The notes under the pieces: model-generated | What the model was told of the DNA's origin: nothing | Databases searched by the model: none | The model's input: the letters and a program-made list of their open reading frames with translations, nothing else | Position numbers and translations under genes: made by a program | In this document: positions 26,477-38,926 of the stretch, in pieces | Layout of the letters: every line of letters starts with the position of its first letter | How positions within the stretch are numbered: position 1 is the stretch's first letter | Origin: Geosiphon pyriformis | Lineage: Eukaryota > Glomeromycota > Glomeromycetes > Archaeosporales > Geosiphonaceae | Assembly (NCBI GenBank): GCA_016748015.1 | Contig: JAAOMT010000197.1 | Coordinates: forward strand, 34,388-98,387 | DNA: 64,000 nt | Direction: 5' to 3'

Positions 26477-28774
26477 TTTTTTTTATTATATTTTAACGAG
26501 TGAGACCCAAATACAACTTAAAACTATGATACCACAGAAGAAATTACATTATAGATGTAAATCATGCATTTTCTACACGTAATCAGACACTCGGCCCAAT
26601 CAAAAACTCACTATGCTGAATTAAAAGTAGGTGAGAATAACTCCAACTCATGAATTCTCTTAATGATACTATTCAGATTCCTAGAGTCAAAAATAAACTC
26701 ACTAAGAAACAATCTAGTAGACTTAATATTGCTCCTGGTTTCAGCACCAGATATTTGCCACAAAGCAATAACATGCTCAATAGTGTCCTCACTTAAAAAG
26801 GAAGGTTTAGCAGCCAGCATACCATCATAATTCATATCACCAAAGTTAACCTCAGATCTAAGACAAGTAATGTTCTTGGAAACCCCAACCATGAGATTAG
26901 AAAAATTGTTAGCAGCACTTTTCATGGAAATGATATCTTTCTTGACCTGAACAGCCTTAGCAGCATTATCATCAAGAAGACAAGACACCAAAGCAACCAA
27001 AGAACCAACAGGCTCAACAATAGACTTAATCAGAGCAGCCAAATCTGAAATCTGCTTTTCCAAAGAGTTCAACCTGGAACTAACAGCAGGATCAGCAGCA
27101 GAAGCACCCAAAGAAGCCACTAAAGAAGGAAACTTAGAAAGACCAGAAGGAGCAGCAGTCTTGGCATATGAAGCAGAACCCACAAAACAAGACTTGAAAA
27201 CCTTGGGAATCTTGGAAGTAGAAGGTAGAGAAATCTTGCAATCTGTGGCCAGATGGCCCATTTTTTGACATCTAAAGCAGCGCCGGCAGCCAGGAGTTTC
27301 CCACCAGATATGGCATTTCCTTAAAATACCAGTTTTGACTACAACAGAATCCAAATTGCCTTGAGAGTCAAATATAACCAAAGCAAACCGGAAATAATGA
27401 CCAAAATTAGGAGAATGAGGGATGAAACATGTTTAACCACCAATCTGAGAAATCATATTACTGATTTCAAAGGTGGTACAGCCAGAAAAAAGATTGACCA
27501 ATTTGGTTTTAAACTTATCATGAGACAAAATAGTCTCATTTTGATTCACCAGAGGGAGGATTCTAACACTATCCTTGTCCACCAAGACTGACCAATGCTT
27601 CAAGGCAGACACAGCAGAGTCCAACTTTTCAAAATAAACTACCACATACTGCCAAATACCAGCAGACTTTAGCACAATACAAGTGACACTACCAAACATA
27701 TTGAGAGCCAACTTAATGTCAATAACAAACACACCCAAAGACACATCACGCAGCACAACAGCAGCAGGAGAGGAACCAGATTCAGAAACCACCAAAAACT
27801 TGGCAATTTTGAGAGTGGCCAAATGAATAGAGCTTGTAAGCTCAACCAGAAACTCAGCTTCCAAAGACTGTTGAGAAGCAAAATCTATACAGAAAAGCTT
27901 CACATTGTCTTTTGAAACAGATTTAGCACCCAAGAAACCATGCACAGACTGAAAAACAGTCTTAACATGAGCCAATTTAATCTTAAAAGTAGCATCAGGC
28001 ACTAGAGTGGAGGCCACCCACCCAGCAAACCTTTAATGACTAGTAATAGTTTCTCAAGCACCACCAGAAATAGTACCAAAAACTAGAGGAGAAGATGATT
28101 CAGTTTCCATTTGATCAGCCCAGTTTCCAAGAACAGGTGACCCAACAAGAAGAGATTGTTTTGCTTCTAAAACCAGCAAAGATCTGCCAGAAGACACCAC
28201 ATTTGGCAACACAGCCAGTGGTTGATCTTGGCCCATCTTGGATGACGTGCCGGATGATACTACAGAGATCTCATCTAAGATCTTATTGGGAACCACAAAG
28301 GGGTTCGGTGTAACAATAGCAGAGACAAGCAACTGCTCCCACTTTTCTGAACTTTTGGTCTTTTTAACCATTTTTTTTGAAGAGGTGGTGCCAGAAGCAC
28401 CAGGTGTTAAATATATAGAGGGGAAGACCAGCTTATTTACTGGTCTATTATTAAAAACTTTTGGGCTCTTAGTTGGGGTGGAGGCAACATTGGGACTAAC
28501 CCAAGTGTGTCTCTTTAAGGGAATTTTGACTGGTAAAAAACCAGCCAAAGATAAGGAAGTTGATTTAGTGACTACCAAAGGCAGCTTTTTACGATTACTG
28601 GGTAAAGGGAAGGCTTCTAAAATGTTTTGCCTAGTTGCTTTTACAACAAAGAGAGCTCCTCTGGTTGAAATTTTATTAAATATCTCAGAACAGATATCCA
28701 GTGCAGCTATTTTACTCTTTGTTCTGGTCGTGATCATAAAATTAAGGAGACAAAGAGTTTAAGATTTATTAAAT
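26477..28774 (-). mobile_element. Element B: ORF1-only LINE relative
   Basis: This 2.3-kb minus-strand element carries one gene related to LINE ORF1 and no endonuclease or reverse transcriptase. Its 3' end (26,477-26,610) shares the family tail: a CGAGTG-GTTACGTGTAGAAAATGCATGA-like stretch, then GGGTCTCACTCGTTAAAA and an A-rich end. TATAAATT at 26469-26476 and 28775-28782 may be the target duplication, although in such AT-rich DNA this is weak. The body is less decayed than that of A or D. It is probably non-autonomous and mobilised by the LINE enzyme, as half-L1 elements are in mammals. Confidence 0.7.
26611..28737 (-). pseudogene. ORF1-like protein of element B, nearly intact
   Basis: The reading frame runs from ATG 28737 to the stop at 26611, about 708 codons, with only three internal stops (TGA near 28,051, TAA near 28,033, TAA near 27,430), probably old Trp and Gln codons. 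The order is a basic Ser/Thr/Pro-rich N-terminus, a first RRM-like repeat, a second with IWQYVVVYFEKLDSA and WSVLVDKDSVRI, then CCHC zinc knuckle CFRCQKMGHLATDC near 27,250, an Ala/Leu-rich coiled coil, and a C-terminal stretch with FIFDSRNLNSIIKRIHELEL. The WSVL-x-x-KDSV phrase also occurs in LINE E. RNA-binding ORF1 protein is the likely role. The C-terminal 100 residues have no counterpart in the other copies. Confidence 0.75.
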
Positions 28775-28782
28775 TATAAATT

Positions 28783-29358
28783 ATTTTTAATAAAATCATG
28801 TGTTTTTTTGTTAATAAAACTTTGTTAAAGACTTAATATTACAGTTTTAATATTATAAAAAGTGTTAAGTTTTTTTATATTTTTAAATTAAATAAAAATA
28901 AAATAGTAAAAAATATTTGTATTTAGAATATTATTATTTAATATATAAAAACATTTAGTAACAATAAATACTATATTATTAAAAATAATAAATTAATTAT
29001 AAAATCAGATTTAATTAATAATAAAATTAATAAAATTATAAAAAATTAAACAAAAAAACAAATAAAAATTCTATATAATAATATTTTTAATAAAGTTTTT
29101 TTGAATATATTAATAATAAAATATTTAATAAAATAAAAAAAAATAAAATAAAAAAATTTATTGGTTAATATTAATTATTTTTTAATAATAAAATTATAAA
29201 TTTGTTTAATATTTTAAATAAATTGTAAAAATATTATAATTAAATTATTATTAAATTTATTAAATATTTATTTATTTAATAATATGTTTTTAATGCTTAA
29301 AAAAAACTTAAATATTAATAATTTTCAAATAATATAAATAAAAAAATATTTAACTAAT
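28783..29358. other. AT desert between elements B and D
   Basis: This is almost pure A and T with AATAAA-like repeats. I see no gene or recognisable element in it. Confidence 0.6.
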
Positions 29359-29433
29359 AATTATTTTAAAAAAAGAAAAAAGTTTTTTCTTTTTAATATT
29401 TTAAATTCTTCAAAAAAGCATAATTTTAATAAA

Positions 29434-32008
29434 GAGTGCATGATAGTTTGGATCAAGAGGAGGTTTTTTTGTCTTTTATGTGATGCATTTTTTATGATCC
29501 TTTTTTGTGTGAAGTTAAGAGACAGGAGAGTATGTGTAGATATAAGTTGAATTCTCATTTTATTTCCAAGACCAGTTATGCTGAATCTCAAACTGAATTG
29601 TCTTCCTTTTTTGCTGCTGGTGCTTTTGTCAATGACACTATCTGGATTGGCTGCAGTTAAAATACAACACAGCACATCCTCAATATTGCTTGTAAGTTTT
29701 TTTAGATCAATAACATTTCAATTAATAATGACAAAACTGTGGCCATTCTTATCAACTGCAAAGTTGTGAGGCCTTCTTTGAATATTAATAACTCACCTAT
29801 TTCTATTACAAAAAAAGGAGAATCTTATCACTATTTGGGCATCTTTTTGTTTTCTGAGAGTTTGTCAAAGCCTAGCTTGGCTAAGGTTCATTTGAATGTC
29901 CAGTTTTTTACCAATCTGGTTTTAAGAAAAGCTATTTCTGATAAGCAGTTTATATACTTGGTATCTGTAGTTTTTCACTTTATTATTAATTATAAAACTC
30001 AATTTAATTTCATTCCTATTGGCATGTGTAATAAATGAGACACTCTGATTCATAAGGGTTTGAAATCCAAATCTGGTTTACTGCTTGATTTCCCCAATAA
30101 TACTATTTATTACTTTTTTCTGTATAATTTAAAAATATTTGAACAAATTCAAGCTGAGTGCAAATTGGCTGCTGTTGTTTTCTTTGTGAACTCTGTTGGT
30201 ATTTTGGATTGGCTGTTTTTCTACAGATCTTATGACCTGCAAGTTCTTAGTTGATGTCTACTCTATCCTTTGTGGTTTCCAGTTTATATTAATGTTAACT
30301 CTCTGAATAATTTTTTGGCAGGTGTGGTTCGTATTTTTTCAGGATGTGAACTATCTTTGGATGACCTTATGGCTAATGTTTTTTGTTTTTAGGATGGGAT
30401 TCCTATGTTACTTGTTCTTGGTAAATCAAATTATTTTAAACATCTTTCTTTACTTTAGCATTATGGGATTGTCTTTATAGACCAGCTTCACAACCATAAT
30501 AGCACTGTGTTTGATTAGAAGACCTTTAAGCAGTGGAAGTGGTTGGACTTTTATGGCTCAGTTTCTGTTTGGTTTGAGATTTTTGTTTGTTTTCTTTGTG
30601 GTGTTGTTTCTTTTTTTGTCTGCTTTCCATCTCTGGGCAGCTGCAATTCTTTGAACATCCTTAAGTTTTGTGAGTTTGAGGCTGTTTGTGACAGCCTTTT
30701 GGGTGCTAAAGCTAATCAACTTTCTGTCATATGGATAGATCTCTATGTGGTTTAGGGACTTTAAACATGAAGACTGGTGCTGCTGCTTTTTTCGAGAATG
30801 TTAATTTAGGTTTAAGTGTTGCAGTTTCTGGTTTAATGTCTTTTATTATAATAGAGTTGTAAGTTATTGTATTGGCTCTTGAGTGTATTTCTTTATCTTG
30901 TTCAGTCAACCTATACTTGAATAGCCAAGCTGTTTTAGATAGTTGCAGGTTGGAATTGGGTTTGGCTTGTCCAGATTTCAGGAATTGTTGTTGGATTAAG
31001 TGTTGCCACATTGTGAATGTTATCTAATGTAAAAATTTAGATGTCTATTGGCACAAGATTAGAAGTCACTTAGGTGTTTTAAGTAATAAACATGCTGATA
31101 CATTTGTCAAAGCTGCCACTCTTTCTAGTTGGCACCTTTCACATTCAGTCAATAAGCATTATATCAAAACTGGTGATGATATTGTTTTTGGCAATTCTAG
31201 ACATTTTGTTTGTGGGGTCTTTCAGTCTGTTTATTGTATGTGTTGGGAGGTTGGCTCTGGTTTTCAAGTTGTGTTGGATAGTTTACATGCAAATGTTAAT
31301 TGGTTTAAATTATTTTTGGTGTGGCATCCTAATTTTCACATGGCTGCTGAGTTTACTAGCAAATATTCTATTGAGTTTCATACATATTTTATAAAAGCTT
31401 TATATTATTGGCTATCTGTTATAATACATAAGCAGTTATATGACAAGTACTATTCCAATGTGGTGTATTTATTCTGTGGTAAAGTGGAAGTCTCTAACCA
31501 TGCTTTTTCTTGTACTCTTAATGTTATTAGTTGTGCTTAATTGTTAGACACTTATGTAAATGCTTGAAGAGTCTTTTCTGGTCTCTTTCATTTTTTTTCT
31601 TGTGTTTTGCAGTTGCTGTTTACTTGTGTTTTTGATATAGTAATTAGCACAGCTCTGTATAAGAGCTTTGTTTTTAATAATTGGTATTGTGAATCTGTTT
31701 TTGTTTTTAAGGATCCCAAAATAACAGATCGGAATATTGTAGATTTTGTGCACAGATTTTGCTTAGTGTTCCGAATCAAAATTTGGTTGATTTATGCCAA
31801 ACACAGAGCTTTTATGAAGAAAAATGGGCTGATTTCACATAATAGATTCATTCCTGTTTTAGTCTTTGGGCTTTTGTCAGCATTTTTGACTGGTGTGGTT
31901 AAATTATTGGGTATAGCTGAGGCCATTAAAGTTGGTTTTGGTCTTTATAAATCCTGCTTGTTTTTCTTGGATATAGAGGACATGACTTCTGTTTATATAA
32001 GTGTTTAG
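29434..32008 (+). pseudogene. LINE C ORF2 3' part (RT end, RNase H, zinc knuckle)
   Basis: It starts at RT motif B (LDQEEVFLS). The catalytic motif C is FVND, not FVDD (29,620-29,645). The RT thumb (VRPSLNINNSPISITKKGES and onward) follows with only a few stops. RNase H is recognisable from the DRSLCGLGT stretch near 30,735, where the family has TDGS, and LALECISLSCSVNLYLNSQA follows near 30,875. The last 130 codons (31,607-32,008) are open and end in the family C-terminus VYISV before TAG. Non-functional. Confidence 0.8.
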
Positions 32009-32140
32009 TGTTATTCTGATTGGTTTGAATGGCTGGTTACATGTAGAAAATACATGATTCACACCTAGTTTAAATCAATTGTATGATGTATTGTATTAGG
32101 CAATGTTTGGATCTTACTTATTAAACATAAAAAAAAAAAA
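29434..32140 (+). mobile_element. LINE copy C (5' truncated, inserted in D)
   Basis: This is a 2.7-kb 3' part of the LINE that starts inside the RT domain and ends in a poly-A of about 13 bases (32,128-32,140). ATTTTAATAAA occurs at 29423-29433 and 32141-32151, an 11-bp target duplication. Truncation at the 5' end, a 3' poly-A and a target duplication of this length together show target-primed reverse transcription. It lies in the 5' leader of copy D and is less decayed than D, which fits a later insertion. Confidence 0.9.
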
Positions 32141-32213
32141 ATTTTAATAAAAAAGTTTTTTGTTTTTTTTGTTGTTTATTGTCAATATTTTTAAATTCAA
32201 TAAACCTTTTGTT

Positions 32214-34067
32214 ATAAACTTAGAAGCTGTTTTAAGTGGTAATATATCTAAGAAAAAGGTATTTAAAAAAATTTTTTATGATTTAATTAATGGTTTTTTT
32301 CTCAAAGAAAAAAGTTGTTTTTAATAATATTAAATACTTAAGTAATAAAAAAAACATATTATTGGTCAAGTCAGATCTCAGTAATATATTTAGATTTGAA
32401 TAGTGGGTTTAGTAGTAGTAAAAATAATTTTATTATAGAAGATATTAATAGTAGATCTTTTTTAGACTTAACAACAATTATTTTTAAAACCAATAGAATT
32501 AGTATTAATATAATTTATAGTGTTTTTCTTGGTTTTTTCAACTTTAACATAAAAAAAAAAGTCGAACTCTTTTTACTTCTTTTTAATATATTTTTAAGAT
32601 TGTTAAAACTCAAATAGAAATGGTCATTAAAAAATTTTTTGTCTTAAATATTAATCTATTAACAGTAAAAAACAAATTAGCAATGACAAAACTTAAACAA
32701 TCAGAAAAATTTTTTCAATCATTAATAATTTTGGAAAGACCACTACTTTTTCAAAAATTGAAAAGATAATCAGATCTATATTTACATTAAAAGAAAGCAT
32801 GAATAAAGCTATATTATTGGCTTAGAAAAAAGAGATTATTATAAATGATAATATTAAAAAACAAAGAATTAAATCAAATTGAACTGTAGTCATTAAAGAA
32901 ATTTTTATGAATATGCCAAAAGAAATAATTATTACTATTGTATTCAAGTATAATTAAATTAGATCTATTAAATTACAACTTATTAAGTTATGATAGAAAG
33001 CTGTAGTGAAATTTGTTAAATCAAGTTAAGCTAATCAATTGGCATCTAAGTAGTTATTTTTAATTAGTAAAAACTCAGTACATATGACAAAAACTATAAG
33101 AGATTAAGATGTTTAGATATCTAAGGATTATTTTAGGATGTTTTTGTTTACTTTGCTTATAAGTATAATTGTATATGATCTTGGCACTTTTTTAAAAAAG
33201 ACTAATAGAAAAACTTGTATTATTAATTGGTTAATTAAAACTGGCAATAAGATTTGCTGTGTTGTAGTTGGCTTTAAATCAGAAAAAGAACTTGAATTTG
33301 CTTTCTATATAAAGCCAATTTTTAGTAATATAAAATTTTTTTAAGCTAGAATAAATTTGGCTCAATATAAGAAATATGAGCATTTTGGATATTTTGCTTT
33401 AAAATGTGATATATCTGGTGTTTCTGTTTTTCTGTTTTCCAAAATTTTTAAAAGATTTGTTTCAAATAAAAATTATCTTTAGTTTGCTAAATTATACACC
33501 AAGAAAAGTGTTCTTATTTCTTATTCTGATAATTTTGATGGCAAATTATAAATTCAAATAGTTTTAATAGCTTCTGTTTCTAATAATGCTTTTTTAAGTT
33601 TTGGTTTAGGGTCTTTTTTTTAGGCATTCCACTTTTAAATAAAGGTTTTTTTGCACTATAAGATAATTTTTCTATTGGCAATTAGTTGGCTTTTTTGAAA
33701 TATTTTTTAAAGCTCTTAGCTAATCAAATATTTGGTATTGTGCAAAAACTAAGCAATGTAAATTTGGTGCTTCTGATATCTATTCATTAACTTTTATCAC
33801 TAGCTGTTTCTGTATTAGTATTTTCAAAGTTAGATTTAAACATAATTTTAAATAACTTTTTATTGTTGTTTTTCTCTTTTCTTTTAATAACAATAGTTGA
33901 GAGTTTAGTTTTTGGTTTAAATGGTTCAAAGATTTTAACCACTAAAATAAGTAGCTTGAAATCAAAAATAATGGCTCTTAAAGCTTCAGTTAGTTTAGTG
34001 TTAGTAAAGTTGAATTAATTATATACTGACTCAGTTTTTTTTATGAATTTTTTACCTTAATCAGTGA
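32214..34067 (+). pseudogene. LINE D ORF1, strongly degraded
   Basis: The initiator aligned with the ATG of copy G (48,354) reads ATA at 32214. Short segments are recognisable: LKKQRIKSN with VVIKEIFMNMPKEIIITIVFK near 32,880-32,950, and the RRM-like end where the family GLWQKA reads L, TGA, TAG, KA at about 32,990. A Cys/His pattern of the zinc knuckle survives near 33,380. The end aligned with the ORF1/ORF2 overlap is AGTGA at 34063-34067. Mostly A and T; dead. Confidence 0.65.
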
Positions 34068-37000
34068 TTTTGTCTAAAAAATAGCTATATGTAATATTAA
34101 AGACATAAAAAATATGCCTAAATAAAAAGATATAATCGGATGGCACAATGAATTTGGCAATTGAATTTCTATTATTATTAAGACTAAATTAAAGGGACAG
34201 ATTAAGTCTTAAATTAAAAATAAATTTCAAAATATAAAAGTTTTTGTTTTTGGTTTAGATATTGGTTATGTAAATGCTGGGATGACAATAATATTAAACA
34301 ATATTTTAACTTAATATGTATACAAGATTTCTAAGATTTCTAATCATTTTATTTTAATTTATTTGTTGTTTAAAAACAGAATTTCAGTGACAATTTTGGG
34401 TTTATATGTTAATGCTTTGGCTAATATTGATTTAATCAAGTCTACAAGATAAATTTACTTATTGTTAAAGTGATTAATTTGAGTTTTTATGTTGTGTTAG
34501 ATGGTAACTTTAATAAAGATAGTGTAAAATATAGTGCAAGTTTCAAGAAATATTTTAATTTGAGTTTGTGCAATTTTTTAATAGGTGATTTAGTTGTTAA
34601 AATTTTAATATAAAATAATTCAAAAGATACAAAAAAAACTATTAATTATATTTTGGTTAGTAAACATCTTTTAATGGCAATATTTAAATATAAAGTTAGT
34701 GATGTTTCTGAATTCTTTGATATTAATTATTTAGCTATTATGGTTTCAATTGGCTTGAGTAGCCTGCTAAATGAATACCTGATTGCAATCTATAAACAAG
34801 CCAATAAAGATCAATAGAAGTTTGGCATTAAGAATGCTAATAATTCAAAGTGAACTTAGTTCAAGAAATACTTATTAGAACAGATATTATATGTGTTTGG
34901 TGAGTTTCAAATCACAAAAAAACAAAGTAATTTAAATACTATATGAAAACTTTTAAGATTGATAATAGTTAAATCAGTAGATAAAGTTTTTTACAAAATT
35001 TGGTTCAAAAATTTCTATGATTTTGAGAATAAACAGTCTTCAAAATTCTACAGATTAGAAATTTTAGTTTCAAAGATAGTCAAGATTTTTTTTTGGAAAA
35101 TATTATTAAGTTTGAACGTTTTAATACAATTTGGTTAAGATTAGATATTAGTAATTTTTTTGGGTTGTTGTCTTTTATTAAAAATAGAGCAAAGAGTAAA
35201 AAAATTTTTTTTTTTTTGTTAAAAATTAAGAAAAAATATCAAATATTTAAATATTAAAAATTTAAAGCTATAAAGATAGTTGTAATTAGAAATGCAATTA
35301 ATAAGAAAATAGAAAACTTTTGTATAAACAAAAGTTATATAATTAGGAGTATTTTAGAAAGACCTTTTTAAAAGGTGGTTTTGAATTATTTGGTGGTTGA
35401 TAAAGATTTAATTTTGAAACCTAAGATAGTAAAAAACAAAGTAAATAAAATAATAAAGAATTGAACTAAAAAGAAACTAGTATTTAAAGTGGTGTCAAAC
35501 CTTTGGTTTCAGCAATTTATGCCTTTAGATTATGTTAAAAATGGAGTGTTTTCTGGAATTATAAGACAAATTAGTTTGGATGAATTGATTTTAACTATGA
35601 AAGATTTATCTAATAACAAGTTACTGGTTTATTTGGCATTTTAAATAAATTGTAAAAGCACTGTAGTTCTGAGATTATGGTTTGTTTCTTAGTCTTGTTG
35701 AATTGTTGTTTAAATATTGACACAGTTCCTATTTTATGAAAGAGAGTTTGAATTTTTATGATTCCAAAGCTTTATAATTGAGATAATATGTTAATTAATA
35801 CTAGATTGATAGTATTAATTAAGATAGCCAGAAAAATTTTGTCAAAAATATTTTTAGATTAAATATCCTTTGTGTACACTAAATTTAATGTTCTTTATAA
35901 GAATAATTTGTTAATGTTAAAGAGTATTTCAACTTAGTTTTTAGTGTTTGTAATTGGCTTAATTGTAAAAAATGCTTTGAAAAAGAATAAGAAGCTATAA
36001 TTGGTTTTGTAAGATATATATAAAGCATATGTTTTAATTGGTTAGCATTATTTAAGAAACAGCCTAAGATATATCAAGATATATAAATAATTTATTAATT
36101 TCTTTGGCAGTATATGCCAAGACAAAATTAACAGGATTATTACTGACTTCAGTTTTTTAAATAATTATCATATATAATAAATTAGACCAGAGTAAAGTTT
36201 TCTTATCTTTTTTTTAGAGAATTTTTTATGACTTTTTTTTGTGTAAAGTTAAGAGACACAAATATTTATGTAATTATTGTATTAACACAAAATTTGTAAC
36301 CAAAACAAGCAAATTGAAAAATACAGAGAGAGAATTTTATTTCTTATGACTGGTGTTTTTGTTGATAATACAATTTAAATAAGGAATAACCAGACTTTAA
36401 CTCAATATATTTTAAATATTGTTAGCAAATTTTTTGATATTAACAATATTTCAATTAATAATAACAAGATAGTGGTTATTTTTATTAACCAGAAAATTAA
36501 GAATACTTTTTTGACTATTAATAGGAATTTTATATTGATTATAAAAAAAAACAAGTCACACTATTACTTAAGAATTTATTTTTTTACTAATGATTTATTT
36601 AAACCTAATTTGGCCAAGACTTATTCAAATGTTAAGTTTTTTGTAAACATGATTTAAAAAAAAACAATTTCAAATAAGCAGTTTTGTTATTTGATTTCTG
36701 CTGTTTTATAGCCAATTATTTGTTATTGTATATAGCTTAATTTATTTTAGTTAATGTTTACCACAAATAAAATTTTTTGATTAGAAAAAATTTGAGATTG
36801 AAAGCTGAATTGCTTAAAAAATTTTTCAATAAAGCTTTATATTATCTACTGCTATACAATCTAAAATTCTTTAAACAGTTACAAGCTAAGAATAAAGTAA
36901 CTTTAACAGTTTTGTTTATTAATTTTAAAAAAATTCTCAGCAAACTTTTTAATCATTAGTTTTTGAATTTGCAAACTTTAAACTAAACTCTATTTAATTT

Positions 37001-38493
37001 TTTGCAACATCTAATTAGCTTAAAGATTAATTTTGTAAACAATTTTTTTATTAGAGTAATAAAAGTGTTTTTGAATAATAAGATTTCATTAAAAAACAAC
37101 TTGCTACAAGTTTTTTACAGTCTAAACAAGTTTTTAATATCTAATAATATTTTAGATTTGAATGATTTTGGGTCAATCAGAGATTTTCTACATAGAGTTT
37201 AGGCTGATACTTTTAATGTTTACATTGATAACTTGCTTAAAAAATTGAATACACCAAAGATGACTAGTAAAACAGCTATTTATTTCTTAAATGTAAATAC
37301 AAATATTGGTATTAGGATTTCCAATATAGTATTTTTTATAATAATTAAGCTATATGCTATTGTTTTAGCTTTAGAATGTATGTTTTTTTCTAATACTGTA
37401 GTTTTGTATTTAAACAGTTAGACAGTTATTAATATATGTAATTTAGAACTTGGTTTATTTAGACTAGACTTTTATAACCAATATTAAATAGAAAAGTGTT
37501 ATGTTAACAATCTAATAAAAAACAAAGATTTGAAGATAATTTGGTCAAAGATTAAGAGTTATTTAGGTGTGTTTAATAATAATTGCACTAATAAGCTGAC
37601 TGAGATTGTCACTTATTTTCTTATGTTTTTTTTTATTAATATTTTAAAGTGATATTTGGTAGCTAATAGTTTGACAATATCTTATAATACATGTCATTTT
37701 ATTTAGAATATTTATAAAGTAATTCTTAATGTGTATTAAGAAGTAAGTTTTGGTTCCAGAATTATTAATAAGTTTTTTATTTGTAATATTAATTGAATTC
37801 AAATAGCTAAGATTTGACACTTCAACTTGTATATGCTTGTTAATGTTATTAGCAGGTCTACAGACAATCTTAAAACTTATATAATAAAAACTGTTTATAA
37901 AAGACTTTTTGTTGCTATATATAAAAAGTTATATAACAAGTTTTATCTAAATGTTTTGTGAAAAAATAGAATTTTCAGATCATTTATTCATGTATTTAAG
38001 AAATATAGACTGATAAAAGAAGTTGATTTTGGATTATATTGAGTTTTGGTTATTTTTGGTTGATAAGAAGGTGCTTGTGTCTTCTTTTATATTGCAGTTT
38101 TTGTTTTTTTGTCTTTTAAATATTAGATTGTATATAATGTTTTGCAAAAAGTTTATTCTCAAGTTTTGGCTTAAGAATATTTTGACAATATATAACAATA
38201 GAAAGAAAACTGTTTTTGCACTGGTAAATTTTTTTTATTAACTGGTTAATTTTTATTGTTATAAGATATAGTATGTTAAAGTAAAACATAGATCAAAGAC
38301 AAAAAAAACTAAATTAGTGAATAATATCAATATAATGCTCATATTAACTAGTAATTTGTGTACAAGTTTGTTAAATAAAATAGTTTATATGCTTGGCATA
38401 ATTGAGTTTATAACAGTGAGTTTTAATAGGTGTTTGCCATATGTTTTTTTTTCTGGAATTAATAATAATCTAATAATTTATATAAATACATAG
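34063..38493 (+). pseudogene. LINE D ORF2, strongly degraded
   Basis: Recognisable points are the endonuclease phrases near 34,080-34,240 (TCNI-like start, KTKLKG) and VVLDGNFNKD near 34,500, the RT region near 35,500-36,400 with FVDNTI at 36,358-36,375 in place of FVDD, and RT thumb text KSHYYLRIYFF near 36,560. RNase H and the C-terminal region are very eroded. The frame would end at TAG 38491-38493. It is identified by alignment to copies E and G, not by any intact domain. Confidence 0.65.
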
Positions 38494-38633
38494 TGTTGTC
38501 TAAATTAGTTTAAATAACTGGTTACATATAGTAAATATATAAGTTGTATTTAGTTAAGGTTACTTAATTTAATTCTATATACTAAATAATGATTAAACTA
38601 TATTTGTTAATTAAATAAATAAAAATTATTTTA

Positions 38634-38776
38634 TTGCTTTAATTAAAATAACAAAAAATATTTTTTAAAATTTATTTAAATTATATTTTTAATGTATATA
38701 ATAAGTTTATATTTTATATAAAAACAATTTTTTTGTTTTAAAAAACATATTTATATGTTTTTCTATTTTTGTTATT
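38634..38776. other. Short AT spacer
   Basis: This is AT-only sequence between the right target duplication of copy D and the left one of copy E. It has no features. Confidence 0.6.
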
Positions 38777-38926
38777 AAATTTGTAAAAAAAATTTAAAAA
38801 ACTCTTTCTTTCGTTAATCCCTTGATCATAATGAGAGCATTGAGTCATCACTGAAATAGCCTTTCTTTTTCCTTTTTCTTTCAACTTTCTCCAGTTATTT
38901 CTTTAGACATTCCCCTTTTTGTAGCT

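Larger units (their letters stand above)
29369..38623 (+). mobile_element. LINE copy D (oldest copy, split by copy C)
   Basis: The left 5' UTR piece lies at 29,369-29,433 and the rest at 32,141-38,623, with copy C inserted between. The 5' piece (AAAAAAGTTTTTTCTTTTT...) aligns with the leader of copy G. AATTATTTTA at 29359-29368 and 38624-38633 is the target duplication. The whole body is extremely AT-rich and shot through with stops, so it is the most eroded copy of the family here. Its tail keeps the conserved GGTTACATATAGTAAAT stretch. Confidence 0.8.

Noticed and set aside
28095-28762. Plus-strand frames of 72 and 174 codons
   Set aside because: They are antisense to the ORF1 of element B, whose zinc knuckle and RRM-like text are on the minus strand.
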